Positions 42,043-51,366 of a stretch of DNA of 64,000 nt are shown in pieces. This DNA comes from an uncultured Centipeda sp. (lineage in GTDB: Bacteria; Bacillota; Negativicutes; Selenomonadales; Selenomonadaceae): contig CAJPQT010000013.1 in the NCBI GenBank assembly GCA_905372865.1, forward strand, positions 14,211 through 78,210, given 5' to 3'. The notes beneath the pieces were generated by a model. It ran no database searches. It was not told the origin of the DNA and worked only from the letters and a program-made list of their open reading frames with translations. Position numbers and translations under genes: made by a program. The number at the start of each line of letters is the position of its first letter. The stretch's first letter is position 1.

Positions 42043-42990
42043 ATGAGACTACCCGAGGTGAGGATTGGCAATAAAATTGCCGCCGTCCCCATCATTCAGG
42101 GCGGTATGGCGATCCGCATTACAACGGCGCGGCTCGCAGCCGCTGCTGCAAACGAGGGCGGGATCGGGCTCATCGCAGCCTCCGGCATGAAGCCGAAGGA
42201 GCTGCGCTATGAGATCCGGCTCGCACGCTCGCTTTCTCCGAATGGGATCATCGGCATCAACGAGATGGTCGCGGCAAGCGATTTCTCCGATGCTGTTAAA
42301 ATTGCGATTGACGAAGGCATTGACCTTGTGGTCGCGGGGGCAGGGTTCTCCCGCGACATGTTCCAGCTCGGCAAGGAGTCCGGCACGCCGATTGTACCGA
42401 TCGTCTCTACGGCGAAGCTGGCAAAGATCGCCGAGAAGCTCGGCGCGGCGGCTGTTGTTGTCGAGGGCAAGGAGGCGGGCGGACATCTTGGTACGGATCA
42501 GTCCGTACGCAATATCATCTCCGATGTCCGCGCGGCGGTAAAGATTCCGATCTTTGCAGCCGGCGGCGTTCTGACGGGACAGGATATCGCCGATCTGCAC
42601 AAGATGGGCGCGGACGGCGTACAGCTCGGTTCGCGCTTTGCCGCGTGTGTGGAGTCGAATGCCGCACCGTCACTGAAACAGTACTATCTGAAATCCAAGA
42701 AGGACGACATTGTTATCATCCATAGCCCTGTCGGGCTGCCGGGGCGTGCCGTACGCACGCCGTTCTCCAAACGGATCATGGATGGCCCCGTTCCGCCAAC
42801 CGTCTGCGACCGCTGCTTGAAGCAGTGTGATCATCACTTCTGCATCATTCGTGCACTCTCGCGTGCGCAGCAGGGGGATCTTGAGACAGGCCTTGTCTTT
42901 ACGGGCGAGTTTATGCCGCGCATTGACCGGATTTTGACTGTTCATGAGATATATGAGGAGCTGAAACAACAGCTTGAGGAAGCAAACTAG
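42043..42990 (+). CDS. FabK-like/nitronate monooxygenase-family flavoprotein with Cys-rich tail
   Basis: 315 residues from ATG 42043 (GGAGGG upstream). FMN TIM barrel paralogous to FabK: AVPIIQGGMAIRITTARLAAAAANEGGIGLIAASG, VVEGKEAGGHLGTD, IPIFAAGGVLTG, GVQLGSRF. Unlike FabK it carries a cluster VCDRCLKQCDHHFCII near residue 250-265, probably a metal or Fe-S site. Relatives oxidise alkyl nitronates or act as reductases of unknown substrate. Between acpP and fabF, so a role tied to lipid metabolism is possible but unproven. Confidence 0.8.
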   Translation: MRLPEVRIGNKIAAVPIIQGGMAIRITTARLAAAAANEGGIGLIAASGMKPKELRYEIRLARSLSPNGIIGINEMVAASDFSDAVKIAIDEGIDLVVAGAGFSRDMFQLGKESGTPIVPIVSTAKLAKIAEKLGAAAVVVEGKEAGGHLGTDQSVRNIISDVRAAVKIPIFAAGGVLTGQDIADLHKMGADGVQLGSRFAACVESNAAPSLKQYYLKSKKDDIVIIHSPVGLPGRAVRTPFSKRIMDGPVPPTVCDRCLKQCDHHFCIIRALSRAQQGDLETGLVFTGEFMPRIDRILTVHEIYEELKQQLEEAN

Positions 42991-43021
42991 GGTGCGTACT
43001 CTAGGAAAGGAGTCGGTTGGT

Positions 43022-44266
43022 TTGAAGAAGAGAATTGTCGTCACAGGGGTTGGCCCGATCACACCGATCGGCATTGGCAAGGATGCGTTCTGGGAGGCAC
43101 TGCTTGCGGGCAAGAACGGTATTGAACGGATCACCCGCTTTGACGCAACAAACTACGCTGCGCAGATTGCGGGCGAAGTCAAGGACTTTGACGTAGACGG
43201 CTACATTGACAAGAAAGAGGCAAAGCGCATGGATCGCTATGCCCAGTTTGCAGTTGTGTCGGCCGGCATGGCGATCGCGGACGCGGGGCTCAATCTGGAA
43301 AATGAGGATCGTGACCGCATCGGAGCCTATGTCGGTGCGGGCATCGGCGGCATTGAAACGATGCACAGCACATACGAGCGCCTCTTTGACAAAGGACCTG
43401 AGCGCGTCAGTCCCTTCTTCATTCCAATGATGATTGCCAATATGGCTGCGGGACAGGTTGCGATCAACTATGGCCTGCATGGTCCTGTGTCCTGCGTCGT
43501 GACGGCGTGTGCGACGGGGGCAAACTGCATCGGTGATGCCTATCGCGTGATGCAGCGCGGCGAGGCGGATGTTATGATTGCGGGCGGTACGGAGGCAAGC
43601 ATCTCCGAGGCGGCGAGTGCGGGCTTTGCCGCGATGAAGGCGCTCTGCACGGATCACAATGACGATCCCGCGCATGCCTCACGCCCGTTCGACAAGAACC
43701 GCTCCGGCTTCGTTATGGGGGAGGGCGCAGGTCTTGTCGTACTCGAGACTCTCGAGCATGCGGAGGCACGCGGCGCACATATCTATGCCGAGCTTGTCGG
43801 CTACGGCTCCAACTCGGACGGGTATCACATCACAAGCCCTGCGCCGCACGGTGCATATCAGGCAAAGTGCATGCAGCTTGCACTTGATGATGCGGGGCTG
43901 AATCCGACGGATGTGGACTATATCAATGCACATGGCACATCCACCCACATGAATGACCTCTGTGAGACCGAGGCGATCAAAACGGTCTGGGGCGCGGCGG
44001 CAAAGGATGTCGCTGTCTCCTCGGTCAAGTCGATGACGGGACATCTCCTTGGCGCTGCGGGCAGTGTCGAACTGATTGCGGCGGCACTTGCGGTCGAGAA
44101 CGATATGCTTCCCCCGACGATCAATTACGACACGCCGGATGAGGGGCTCGATCTCGACTATGTACCGAACAAAGCGCGTGCGAAAACGGTACGTGCTGCA
44201 ATTTCCAACTCCTTTGGCTTCGGCGGGCACAATGCCTGTCTCGTCGTCAAAAAGTATCAGAAGTAA
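43022..44266 (+). CDS. fabF: Beta-ketoacyl-ACP synthase II
   Basis: 414 residues from TTG 43022 with AAAGGAG about 9 bases upstream, giving the normal start KKRIVVTGVGPITPIG. Catalytic Cys in VVTACATGANCIG, His in NAHGTSTHMND and His in SVKSMTGHLLGAAG. Performs elongation condensations. rnc starts 5 bases later. Confidence 0.97.
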   Translation: MKKRIVVTGVGPITPIGIGKDAFWEALLAGKNGIERITRFDATNYAAQIAGEVKDFDVDGYIDKKEAKRMDRYAQFAVVSAGMAIADAGLNLENEDRDRIGAYVGAGIGGIETMHSTYERLFDKGPERVSPFFIPMMIANMAAGQVAINYGLHGPVSCVVTACATGANCIGDAYRVMQRGEADVMIAGGTEASISEAASAGFAAMKALCTDHNDDPAHASRPFDKNRSGFVMGEGAGLVVLETLEHAEARGAHIYAELVGYGSNSDGYHITSPAPHGAYQAKCMQLALDDAGLNPTDVDYINAHGTSTHMNDLCETEAIKTVWGAAAKDVAVSSVKSMTGHLLGAAGSVELIAAALAVENDMLPPTINYDTPDEGLDLDYVPNKARAKTVRAAISNSFGFGGHNACLVVKKYQK

Positions 44267-44271
44267 TCACA

Positions 44272-44988
44272 ATGGCACACGAAATATCGAAGGAAAGGCG
44301 CGCGGCACTCGTGCGCCTTTCCGCGCACATCGGCGTTTCCTTTGATGATCTCTCCCTGCTGGATGAGGCGCTGACCCATCCTTCCTATACCAATGAAGCG
44401 AAGGGAACTGTACCGCATAACGAACGTCTGGAATTTCTGGGCGATGCCGTGCTGGAGCTTGCCTCCAGCACGTATTTGTATGCGTCTTATCCGGACTGTA
44501 CGGAGGGAGAGCTCACGAAGATGCGCGCGAGCCTTGTACAGAGTGAGACGCTCGCACGCCTCGCACGACGGCTTGATCTCGGCAGTTATCTGCAGCTCGG
44601 ACGCGGGGAACTGCTCGGCGGCGGAGCAGATCGACAGAACAACCTCGAGAACGCATTCGAGGCGGTCATCGGTGCGGTCTATCTTGACGGCGGATGGGAG
44701 ACGGCGCGGGACTACGTCATGCGTCAGCTGGCCCCCGAGGCTCCGCTCGTTCAGCGCAGTTATGTAGCGCATGACTACAAGACGACTCTGCAGGAACATA
44801 TCCAGCAAAAACGACGCGCGAGTGTTGCCTACGAGCTGATCGGTGAGACCGGCCCCGATCACGACAAGCGGTTCACCACGCGTGTTCTCATCGCGGGACA
44901 GGCGATGGGGGAAGGGACGGGACGCAGCAAGAAGGAGGCGGAGCAACAGGCTGCTGCGGCCGCACTCCGTTGCCTCAAGCACAGCTGA
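44272..44988 (+). CDS. rnc: Ribonuclease III
   Basis: 238 residues. Signature HNERLEFLGDAVLEL, second acidic site NNLENAFEAVIGAVYLDGG, and a C-terminal double-stranded RNA-binding domain (DYKTTLQEHIQQK ... GRSKKEAEQQAAAAALRCL). Processes rRNA and double-stranded RNA. Usual neighbour of fabF in Firmicutes. Confidence 0.97.
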   Translation: MAHEISKERRAALVRLSAHIGVSFDDLSLLDEALTHPSYTNEAKGTVPHNERLEFLGDAVLELASSTYLYASYPDCTEGELTKMRASLVQSETLARLARRLDLGSYLQLGRGELLGGGADRQNNLENAFEAVIGAVYLDGGWETARDYVMRQLAPEAPLVQRSYVAHDYKTTLQEHIQQKRRASVAYELIGETGPDHDKRFTTRVLIAGQAMGEGTGRSKKEAEQQAAAAALRCLKHS

Positions 44989-45035
44989 GTTAATTAACTC
45001 TTCCTTAAACTTCATCATAGAGTGAACATCATTTC

Positions 45036-45067
45036 TTGACTTTTTTCGTCTGCTCCGATAATATAAT
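45036..45067 (+). promoter_or_regulatory. Promoter candidate of the RND efflux genes
   Basis: TTGACT at 45036-45041 with TATAAT at 45062-45067 (20-base gap) or GATAAT at 45057-45062 (15-base gap). Spacing is not ideal for either, so only a candidate. Confidence 0.4.
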
Positions 45068-45166
45068 TTTGTTGCGGCAGGAAGTCCCATACGGAACCCT
45101 GCCCTTCTTCATCACTGTATCAAAATAGTCATTTCAGTGGGGAATGGGAAAGAGGAGGTCTTTTAT

Positions 45167-46357
45167 TTGTTTGAGAACCCAAAAGGTCTTGGCGTTTTTG
45201 TCGCTGTGATCTTTGCGCTCGGTACGCTGCTCGCCGGCTGCGGCGACAAGCAGGCGGGCGGTGCACGTCCGACGGCGGTCAAGGCGATGAATGTCCTGCG
45301 GCAGGATACGCCGATCACGCATGTCTATGCGGGGCAGATCATGGGGACGGACGAGGTGAAGATCCAGTCCCGTGTCTCCGGAAATATTGTGGAAAAATAC
45401 ATTGTGGGCGGACAGTCCGTCGCGGCGGGGCAGCCGCTCTACCGCATCGACTCGCGCCAGTACGAGAGCGCTCTCCTTCAGGCACAGGCGAACCTCGCCC
45501 AGTCCGAGGCGACGCTGAACAATGCGCGTACGGATCTCAGCCGCTATCAGCAGCTCTATGCGAGTGCGGCAGTATCCGAGCAGACGCTTGCCACGCAGCA
45601 GGCACAGGTGAATGCCTATGAGGCGGTTGTCGCAGCAAATACGGCACTCGTCCGTCAGGCACAGGAGAACCTCGACGATACCGTGATCTATGCGCCCATG
45701 TCGGGACAGCTCTCCGTGGATGATGTGGCGATGGGCACATTCGTCTCGGCGGGAACGACGACACTCGTCTCGATGGGGACATCGGATCCGATCTTTGCTC
45801 AGTTCAGCCTTTCGGAGAACGAGTATCTGGATCTTGTGGCACAGGCGGCAAAGACGGGCGGGATCGGTGCGACCATCGTGGAGCTTACGCTCTCGAACGG
45901 CTCGAAGTATCCGATCATCGGACAGATCGTCACGTCGGATCGTGCGCTTGCTGCACAGACGGGAACGCTTACGGTCAAGGCGCTCTTTGACAATCCGGAC
46001 GGGCTGCTCCTGCCCGGGATGTTCGCACGCGTCAGTCTCATCGGCGATACCATTCCGAATGCCGTACTCGTTCCTGAACGCGCCGTTCAGCAGCTTCTCG
46101 GCAAGTCCTTTGTCATGCTTGTCGGGGAAAACAACAAGGCGGTTGCCCGCACCATCACGCTTGGGGAAAAGGTTGGCAGCTACTATGTCGTCAAGGATGG
46201 TCTCGATGCTTCGGACATCGTCGTGGTCGAGGGGCTGACTACGCTTCAGGAGGGCGGCGATCTTGCCGTGACGATGGTGACGGCCGACGAGATGGGCTTC
46301 TCCATTGAGGGGGATACCTCTAACTTTAACACACGTGAGCTTACGCCCACGAAGTAA
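45167..46357 (+). CDS. RND efflux periplasmic adaptor (membrane fusion protein)
   Basis: 396 residues from TTG 45167 (GAGGAGG 9 bases upstream). Residues 1-25 are a lipoprotein signal with lipobox LLAGC (Cys 25). Then a barrel-sandwich lipoyl domain (MGTDEVKIQSRVSGNIVEKYIVGGQSVAAGQPLYRID), an alpha-hairpin (ALLQAQANLAQSEATLNNARTDL), and beta-barrel parts, as in AcrA/MexA. It links the inner-membrane pump encoded next to an outer-membrane channel. No TolC-like gene is in view. Confidence 0.93.
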   Translation: MFENPKGLGVFVAVIFALGTLLAGCGDKQAGGARPTAVKAMNVLRQDTPITHVYAGQIMGTDEVKIQSRVSGNIVEKYIVGGQSVAAGQPLYRIDSRQYESALLQAQANLAQSEATLNNARTDLSRYQQLYASAAVSEQTLATQQAQVNAYEAVVAANTALVRQAQENLDDTVIYAPMSGQLSVDDVAMGTFVSAGTTTLVSMGTSDPIFAQFSLSENEYLDLVAQAAKTGGIGATIVELTLSNGSKYPIIGQIVTSDRALAAQTGTLTVKALFDNPDGLLLPGMFARVSLIGDTIPNAVLVPERAVQQLLGKSFVMLVGENNKAVARTITLGEKVGSYYVVKDGLDASDIVVVEGLTTLQEGGDLAVTMVTADEMGFSIEGDTSNFNTRELTPTK

Positions 46358-46369
46358 GGAGGGGACCCT

Positions 46370-49300
46370 TTGGCAAAATTTTTCATCCATCGTCCGATCT
46401 TTGCGATTGTCATTGCGGTGATGATCGTCATCATCGGTACGATTGCGGGGTTCTCGCTGCCGATCGCGCAGTATCCGCAGATCTCGCCGCCGACGGTTGC
46501 GGTGTCGGCGAACTATACGGGCGCAAGTGCTGCCGTTGTCAATGAGACGGTGGCGCAGGTCATCGAGGAACAGATCAATGGTACGCAGGGGATGGACTAC
46601 ATGAGCTCCACCTCCGATGATACGGGGCGTTACAGCCTCTCTGTTACGTTCGATGTCGGCACGGACGGCGATATGGATGCCGTCAAGGTGCAGAACAATG
46701 CGGCGGGGGCAAATGCCAGCCTGCCGTCCTCCGTGCAGTCGGCGGGTGTTACGACGCGCAAATCCTCGGGGCAGATGGCATACTTCGTTTCGTTGTACTC
46801 CGAGGACGGCACCTATGACCGCGCCTTCATGAAGAACTATGCAACGCTCTACTTCCTCGATGCGATCAAGCGCGTCAGCGGCGTGGGCGAGGTGCAGGTA
46901 TTCGGTGCCGACTATGCGATGCGCGTCTGGATGAACCCCGACCGCCTCGCAGAGCTTGGACTGACCGTCGCGGATATCACGGAGGCAATCAACGAGCAGA
47001 ACGTACAGGCTCCTGCCGGAACCGTCGGCGGTATGCCGACGCAGAATGGGCAGGAAAAGCAGTTTACGGGCAAGGTGCAGGGGCGTCTTACGACGCCCGA
47101 GGAGTTCGGCAACGTCATCATCGCCTCGGGCAAGGATGGCTCTTTCATCCGCCTGAAGGATGTCGCACGCATTGAAACGGGCGAGCGTCAAAATAATATT
47201 GTTGCGAAATTTAACGGCTATCCCGCCGTCGGCTTCGGCATTCAGCTGACCTCCGATGCGAACGCAATGATTACCCTTGCGGAGGTGCGCAAGATCCTCG
47301 ATGAGGCGGAGAAAACCTTCCCGCCCGGCCTTAAGATGAAGTCGGTCTTTGACAGCACGGACTACATCAATGCGTCCATCAAGGAGGTTGTGCATACCTT
47401 CCTTGAGGCACTGCTGCTCGTCGTGCTCGTCATCTTCCTCTTTTTGCAGAGCTGGCGCGCGACGCTGATCCCGCTGCTCGCCGTGCCTGTGTCCCTCATC
47501 GGTACATTCGGTGCGTTCGTTCTGCTCGATTTCTCCATCAATACGCTGACGCTCTTTGCGATGGTGCTTGCCATCGGCCTCGTCGTCGACGATGCGATCG
47601 TCGTCATCGAGAACGTCGAGCACCATATGGAGAGCGGGCTTTCGCCTATTGATGCGACGGAGCGTGCGATGTCGGAGGTGCAGGGACCCGTTGTCGCGAT
47701 TGCCTTCGTGCTTGCGGCGGTCTTTGTCCCTGTCGCCTTCCTCGGCGGCATGATGGGCGTGCTCTATAAGCAGTTCGCTCTCACGATTGCAATCTCAATG
47801 GCGATTTCCGCCTTCGTTGCGCTGTCGCTGACCCCTGCACTCTGCGCACTGATGCTGAAGCCCAAGAAGGAGAATGGGACAAAGAGCGCACTCGACCGCT
47901 TCTTTGACCGATTCAACAACTGGTTCGATGCGACGCGCAAGGGCTATGTCGGCATTGTCAGCAAGTTCATCCGCAAATCGAAGATTGCCGTCATCTTCCT
48001 GCTCATCGTCTGTGGGCTTACGGCGATCATCTATCGGAATCTGCCGTCCACATTTGTCCCCGAGGAAGATCAGGGCTACCTGCTGATCGCGATTCAGCTG
48101 CCGCCGGGCACGTCCACGAATCAGACACAGAAGACCGTGGACAAGATCCAGCAGGCGGCACAGCGCGAGATCAAGGGGCAGAGTGCCGTCATGTCGATCA
48201 ACGGCTTCGACATCCTCGCGGGTGGTGCAAACTCGAACGGTGCCGTCGTGTTCGTCGGCATGAAGGACTGGTCGCAGCGTGCAGGGCTCGCTGAGTCCGT
48301 TGCCGCTGCGGTCGGTACGATGTTCCGCGTCGGCGCGATGGAGGCACCCGAGGCTCTCGTCATCGCTATCAATCCGCCCGCGCTGCCGGGGCTCGGCAAT
48401 GTCGGCGGCTGGTCGCTCCAGCTGCAGGACATGACCGGTCATTCCGACACCGAGCTCAACGACATCGTGAATGCGATTCTTGCCGAGGCGAATACGCGCC
48501 CCGAGTTGCGGGGCGTGCGCTCGACGTTTAAGATCAACGCACCGAGCTATCAATATGAGATCGACCGTGAAAAGGTCAAGAACCTCGGCGTTCAGCTCTC
48601 GGATGTATTCACGGCACTACAGGTCAACTTCGGCGGCTATGAGGTCAATGACTTCAACCAGTTCGGGCGCACCTATAAGGTCGTCCTGCAGTCCGACGTG
48701 ACCTATCGCACTGAGGCGGAGGCGGCGAAGTTCGTCTTTGTCAAGAACTCGCAGGGCGGCATGGTGCCGCTTGATACCCTCCTCAAGCCAAAACTCACAA
48801 CGGGACCGACGCAGATCAGCCGCTTCAACGGTGCACGTTCCATCCAGATTCAAGGCAGTGCGGGGGCAGGCTACAGCTCGGGTGAGGCGATGAAAGCCAT
48901 CACTGAGATTGTCCAGAAGCACACAGGCTCCGGATTCAGCATCGAGTGGTCGGGGCAGAGCCGCGAGGAGCAGAAGTCGGCGGATTCGACCATGCAGGTG
49001 CTTTCCCTCTGTCTTGTCTTCGTTTTCCTCTGCCTTGCAGCACTCTATGAAAGTTGGAGCGTACCGTTTGCCGTGCTCTTCACCGTGCCGACGGGAATCT
49101 TCGGGGCACTCTTCTCCGAGTACATCCTCGCAACGATCTTCGGTACGATCGGCATTCCGGCGGCGGGCTATCAGAACAGCGTCTACATGCAGATCGGTGT
49201 CATCATGGTCATCGGTCTTGCGGCCAAGAACGCGATCCTGATCGTCGAGTTCGCAAAGATCCGTGTCGATCGCGGCATGGATCCGCTCAAAGCAGCGATT

Positions 49301-49561
49301 CAGGCGGCGGGGCTGCGTCTCCGTCCGATCCTCATGACCTCGTTCGCGTTCATCATCGGCTGTCTGCCTCTGTGCATGGCATCCGGTGCAGGTGCTGCGG
49401 CGCGTAACGGCATGGGCGTCGCCGTTGTCGGTGGTATGCTCTTTGCCACTGTTCTTGGAATTTTCCTCATTCCCGTGTTCTATGTCATTGTCGACCGCAT
49501 CTCGCGTATGCTCGGCCTCGGCAAGAAGGCAAAGACTCGCACGTCGGATGACTATATGTAA
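46370..49561 (+). CDS. RND multidrug efflux transporter, AcrB/MexB-like
   Basis: 1063 residues from TTG 46370 (AAGGAGGGGACC upstream). HAE1 family: MAKFFIHRPIFAIVIAVMIV, twelve membrane segments in two sets of six, and the proton-relay pair in the fourth span (AIGLVVDDAIVVIENVEHHM). Two large periplasmic loops. Exports hydrophobic drugs by proton antiport. Only 12 bases after the adaptor gene; terminator follows. The antisense strand is open over a long stretch but is a shadow. Confidence 0.95.
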   Translation: MAKFFIHRPIFAIVIAVMIVIIGTIAGFSLPIAQYPQISPPTVAVSANYTGASAAVVNETVAQVIEEQINGTQGMDYMSSTSDDTGRYSLSVTFDVGTDGDMDAVKVQNNAAGANASLPSSVQSAGVTTRKSSGQMAYFVSLYSEDGTYDRAFMKNYATLYFLDAIKRVSGVGEVQVFGADYAMRVWMNPDRLAELGLTVADITEAINEQNVQAPAGTVGGMPTQNGQEKQFTGKVQGRLTTPEEFGNVIIASGKDGSFIRLKDVARIETGERQNNIVAKFNGYPAVGFGIQLTSDANAMITLAEVRKILDEAEKTFPPGLKMKSVFDSTDYINASIKEVVHTFLEALLLVVLVIFLFLQSWRATLIPLLAVPVSLIGTFGAFVLLDFSINTLTLFAMVLAIGLVVDDAIVVIENVEHHMESGLSPIDATERAMSEVQGPVVAIAFVLAAVFVPVAFLGGMMGVLYKQFALTIAISMAISAFVALSLTPALCALMLKPKKENGTKSALDRFFDRFNNWFDATRKGYVGIVSKFIRKSKIAVIFLLIVCGLTAIIYRNLPSTFVPEEDQGYLLIAIQLPPGTSTNQTQKTVDKIQQAAQREIKGQSAVMSINGFDILAGGANSNGAVVFVGMKDWSQRAGLAESVAAAVGTMFRVGAMEAPEALVIAINPPALPGLGNVGGWSLQLQDMTGHSDTELNDIVNAILAEANTRPELRGVRSTFKINAPSYQYEIDREKVKNLGVQLSDVFTALQVNFGGYEVNDFNQFGRTYKVVLQSDVTYRTEAEAAKFVFVKNSQGGMVPLDTLLKPKLTTGPTQISRFNGARSIQIQGSAGAGYSSGEAMKAITEIVQKHTGSGFSIEWSGQSREEQKSADSTMQVLSLCLVFVFLCLAALYESWSVPFAVLFTVPTGIFGALFSEYILATIFGTIGIPAAGYQNSVYMQIGVIMVIGLAAKNAILIVEFAKIRVDRGMDPLKAAIQAAGLRLRPILMTSFAFIIGCLPLCMASGAGAAARNGMGVAVVGGMLFATVLGIFLIPVFYVIVDRISRMLGLGKKAKTRTSDDYM

Positions 49562-49564
49562 CCA

Positions 49565-49597
49565 TAAAAAAATTCCCCTTTATGGGGAATTTTTTTA
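49565..49597. terminator. Bidirectional terminator between RND pump and azlD
   Basis: AAAAAAATTCCCC pairs perfectly with GGGGAATTTTTTT around a 6-base loop. Confidence 0.9.
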
Positions 49598-49927
49598 TGG
49601 GATAAATACGCATTGAATTAGTATCATATAGACCGCCGTCCCTCCTCCAATGGAGAGGAGCATCTGGCGGAACTTCAGATGCAGCACTGCCGTCACGAGG
49701 ATTCCTGTAATCTCCGGCAGACCGTGATTTCCGCTGAGCAATGTCGTGTCCTTGAGGCAGTAGACGACGAGCATTCCAAAGACGGCAGCCGGGAGAACGT
49801 TGCCGAGATAGCGGACCATGGGCGGTGTCGGCTTCTCCTCCGAGAGCAGGAGAAAGGGGAGGGCGCGCGTGAGTACACTCGCAAGCGCGCAGAGCCCGAT
49901 GGTGATACACTGCTCAGTGAACGTCAT
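49595..49927 (-). CDS. azlD: Branched-chain amino acid transport protein AzlD
   Basis: 110 residues, three to four hydrophobic segments, with the AzlD pattern LTRALPFLLL and VRYLGNVLPAAVFGMLVVY. Partner of AzlC, whose gene overlaps by ATGA. Together they export branched-chain or related amino acids. Confidence 0.9.
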   Translation of the reverse strand: MTFTEQCITIGLCALASVLTRALPFLLLSEEKPTPPMVRYLGNVLPAAVFGMLVVYCLKDTTLLSGNHGLPEITGILVTAVLHLKFRQMLLSIGGGTAVYMILIQCVFIP

Positions 49928-50634
49928 GCCGCCTCTCTCCCTTCGATGAAGGGGCGCAATGCAAGGCAGCCCGCGAGGATGATGAACATGGTCGGGAGCA
50001 TAAAAGCGTTACGTCCAAAGACGGCGAGTGCGATGCCTGCAGCTGCAAGTCCGAGGATTCCCGTATAGTGCTGCGGATCATTCAGCCATTGCTCGATAAA
50101 GATGACGACGAAGAGCGCCGTCATCGCGAACGCAATGCCGTCTGTGTTGATGGGGAGCTGCGTGCCGACCAGTCCGCCGATGGTCGCGCCCGCAACCCAG
50201 TAGAGCTGGTTCAGCAGGGTGACAAAGAACATGAACCAGCCCGCATCGACCCCCTGTGGAATCTTTGACGTATAGTTGATGGAGAACGATTCATCACACA
50301 TCCCGTAGATGAGGTAGGGCTTTTTCCATCCCGTGCCGTGGTATTTCTCGAACATGGAGATGCCGTAGAAGATGTGCCGCCCCTGCACCATGAGTGCGAG
50401 GAGAAAGGTCTGCATGGGGGCAAAGGGGCTGAGGAGCAGTGCTGTCGCAATAAATTCGAGCGAGCCGCCGAAGATGATTGCACTCATCGCCATCGGGTAC
50501 CAGAACGAGAAGCCAGACACATTCGTGTAAATACCGTAGGCGAGCCCGAGGAAGAGAAAGCCAGCGAGGATGGGCACGGTGTAGGGGAAGGCGGCACGCA
50601 GGGCTGCGAGGCGCGGATCGCCCGCGTGTGTCAT
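49924..50634 (-). CDS. azlC: Branched-chain amino acid permease AzlC
   Basis: 236 residues from ATG 50634 (GGAG 6 bases upstream; a TTG 12 bases earlier is inside the same frame). About seven membrane segments and the AzlC core LGLAYGIYTNVSGFSFWYPMAMSAIIFGGSLEF and LLALMVQGRHIFYGISMF. Forms a two-part exporter with AzlD. It overlaps the end of tag by four bases. Confidence 0.92.
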   Translation of the reverse strand: MTHAGDPRLAALRAAFPYTVPILAGFLFLGLAYGIYTNVSGFSFWYPMAMSAIIFGGSLEFIATALLLSPFAPMQTFLLALMVQGRHIFYGISMFEKYHGTGWKKPYLIYGMCDESFSINYTSKIPQGVDAGWFMFFVTLLNQLYWVAGATIGGLVGTQLPINTDGIAFAMTALFVVIFIEQWLNDPQHYTGILGLAAAGIALAVFGRNAFMLPTMFIILAGCLALRPFIEGREAA

Positions 50635-51188
50635 GACTTGCTCCAATCGCAGTCGTCCGTATGTGCGGCGAGGACGCCGATCGCCTGCAGTGTCGAGTAG
50701 ATGCAGGTCGAGCCGACGAATCGCATGCCGCGTTTCTTGAGGTCATTCGACACCTTATCAGAGAGCGGTGAGGTTGTGCGCAGTTCACAGCTCTCGCGCA
50801 CGGGTTTCCCATCCGTAAAGCCCCAGATATACCGATCAAACGAGCCAAACTCACGCACGATGTCGAGGAAGATGCGGCTGTTCACAATGCTTGCCTCGAT
50901 CTTGCGGCGGTTGCGAACAATCCCTGCATCCTGCATCAGTTCTTCGACCTTTGCCGCATCGAACGCGGCGACACGCGCGGGAATGAAGCCCTGGTAAGCA
51001 CGGCGAAAGTTTTCGCGCTTGTGCAGGATCGTCGCCCATGAAAGACCCGCCTGAAATGTTTCGAGAATAAACAGTTCATAGAGTGCGCGGTCATCGTGAA
51101 GCGGCTGACCCCACTCCTCGTCATGGTACTTCACATAGATGGGATCATCCAATTTGACCCAGCTGCACCGCGTGCATTTGTTTCCCAT
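50631..51188 (-). CDS. tag: DNA-3-methyladenine glycosylase I
   Basis: 185 residues. It starts with the zinc-binding Cys (KCTRCSWV) and DPIYVKYHDEEWGQPLHDD, then LFELLILEsF-type helix LYELFILETFQAGLSWATIL. Removes 3-methyladenine from DNA. Upstream of azlCD on the same strand with overlap. Confidence 0.93.
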   Translation of the reverse strand: MGNKCTRCSWVKLDDPIYVKYHDEEWGQPLHDDRALYELFILETFQAGLSWATILHKRENFRRAYQGFIPARVAAFDAAKVEELMQDAGIVRNRRKIEASIVNSRIFLDIVREFGSFDRYIWGFTDGKPVRESCELRTTSPLSDKVSNDLKKRGMRFVGSTCIYSTLQAIGVLAAHTDDCDWSKS

Positions 51189-51201
51189 ATCTCTTCCTCC
51201 A

Positions 51202-51236
51202 AAATAAAAATGCCGGTGTTCCCCAAGGGTTCCGGC
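51202..51236 (-). terminator. Terminator downstream of tRNA-Pro(CGG)
   Basis: On the reverse strand GCCGG and CCGGC pair with an imperfect inner stem, followed by ATTTTTATTTT. Confidence 0.6.
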
Positions 51237-51253
51237 TCATTGATCTATGAAAA

Positions 51254-51330
51254 TGGTCGGGATGACAGGATTCGAACCTGCGGCCTCATCGTCCCGAACG
51301 ATGCGCGCTACCAAACTGTGCCACATCCCG
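51254..51330 (-). tRNA. tRNA-Pro, anticodon CGG
   Basis: 77 bases with encoded CCA. Acceptor CGGGATG/CATCCCG, anticodon loop TTCGGGA, T-arm CAGGTTCGAATCCTG. Complete cloverleaf. Confidence 0.95.
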
Positions 51331-51366
51331 ACATGGATAGTATTGTAATGGGCTTTGCTTTTTTTG

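Noticed and set aside
42028..42043. 16-base identity between the spacer at 22581-22614 (reverse complement) and the ribosome-binding region of the gene at 42043
   Set aside because: The remaining 18 bases do not match, including the seed end. Shared Shine-Dalgarno context explains it, so it is not a self-target.
45134..47626. An 830-codon open frame on the reverse strand under the RND genes
   Set aside because: Arg/His/Asp-rich shadow of the G+C-rich coding strand, no start signal, and the forward genes are certain.
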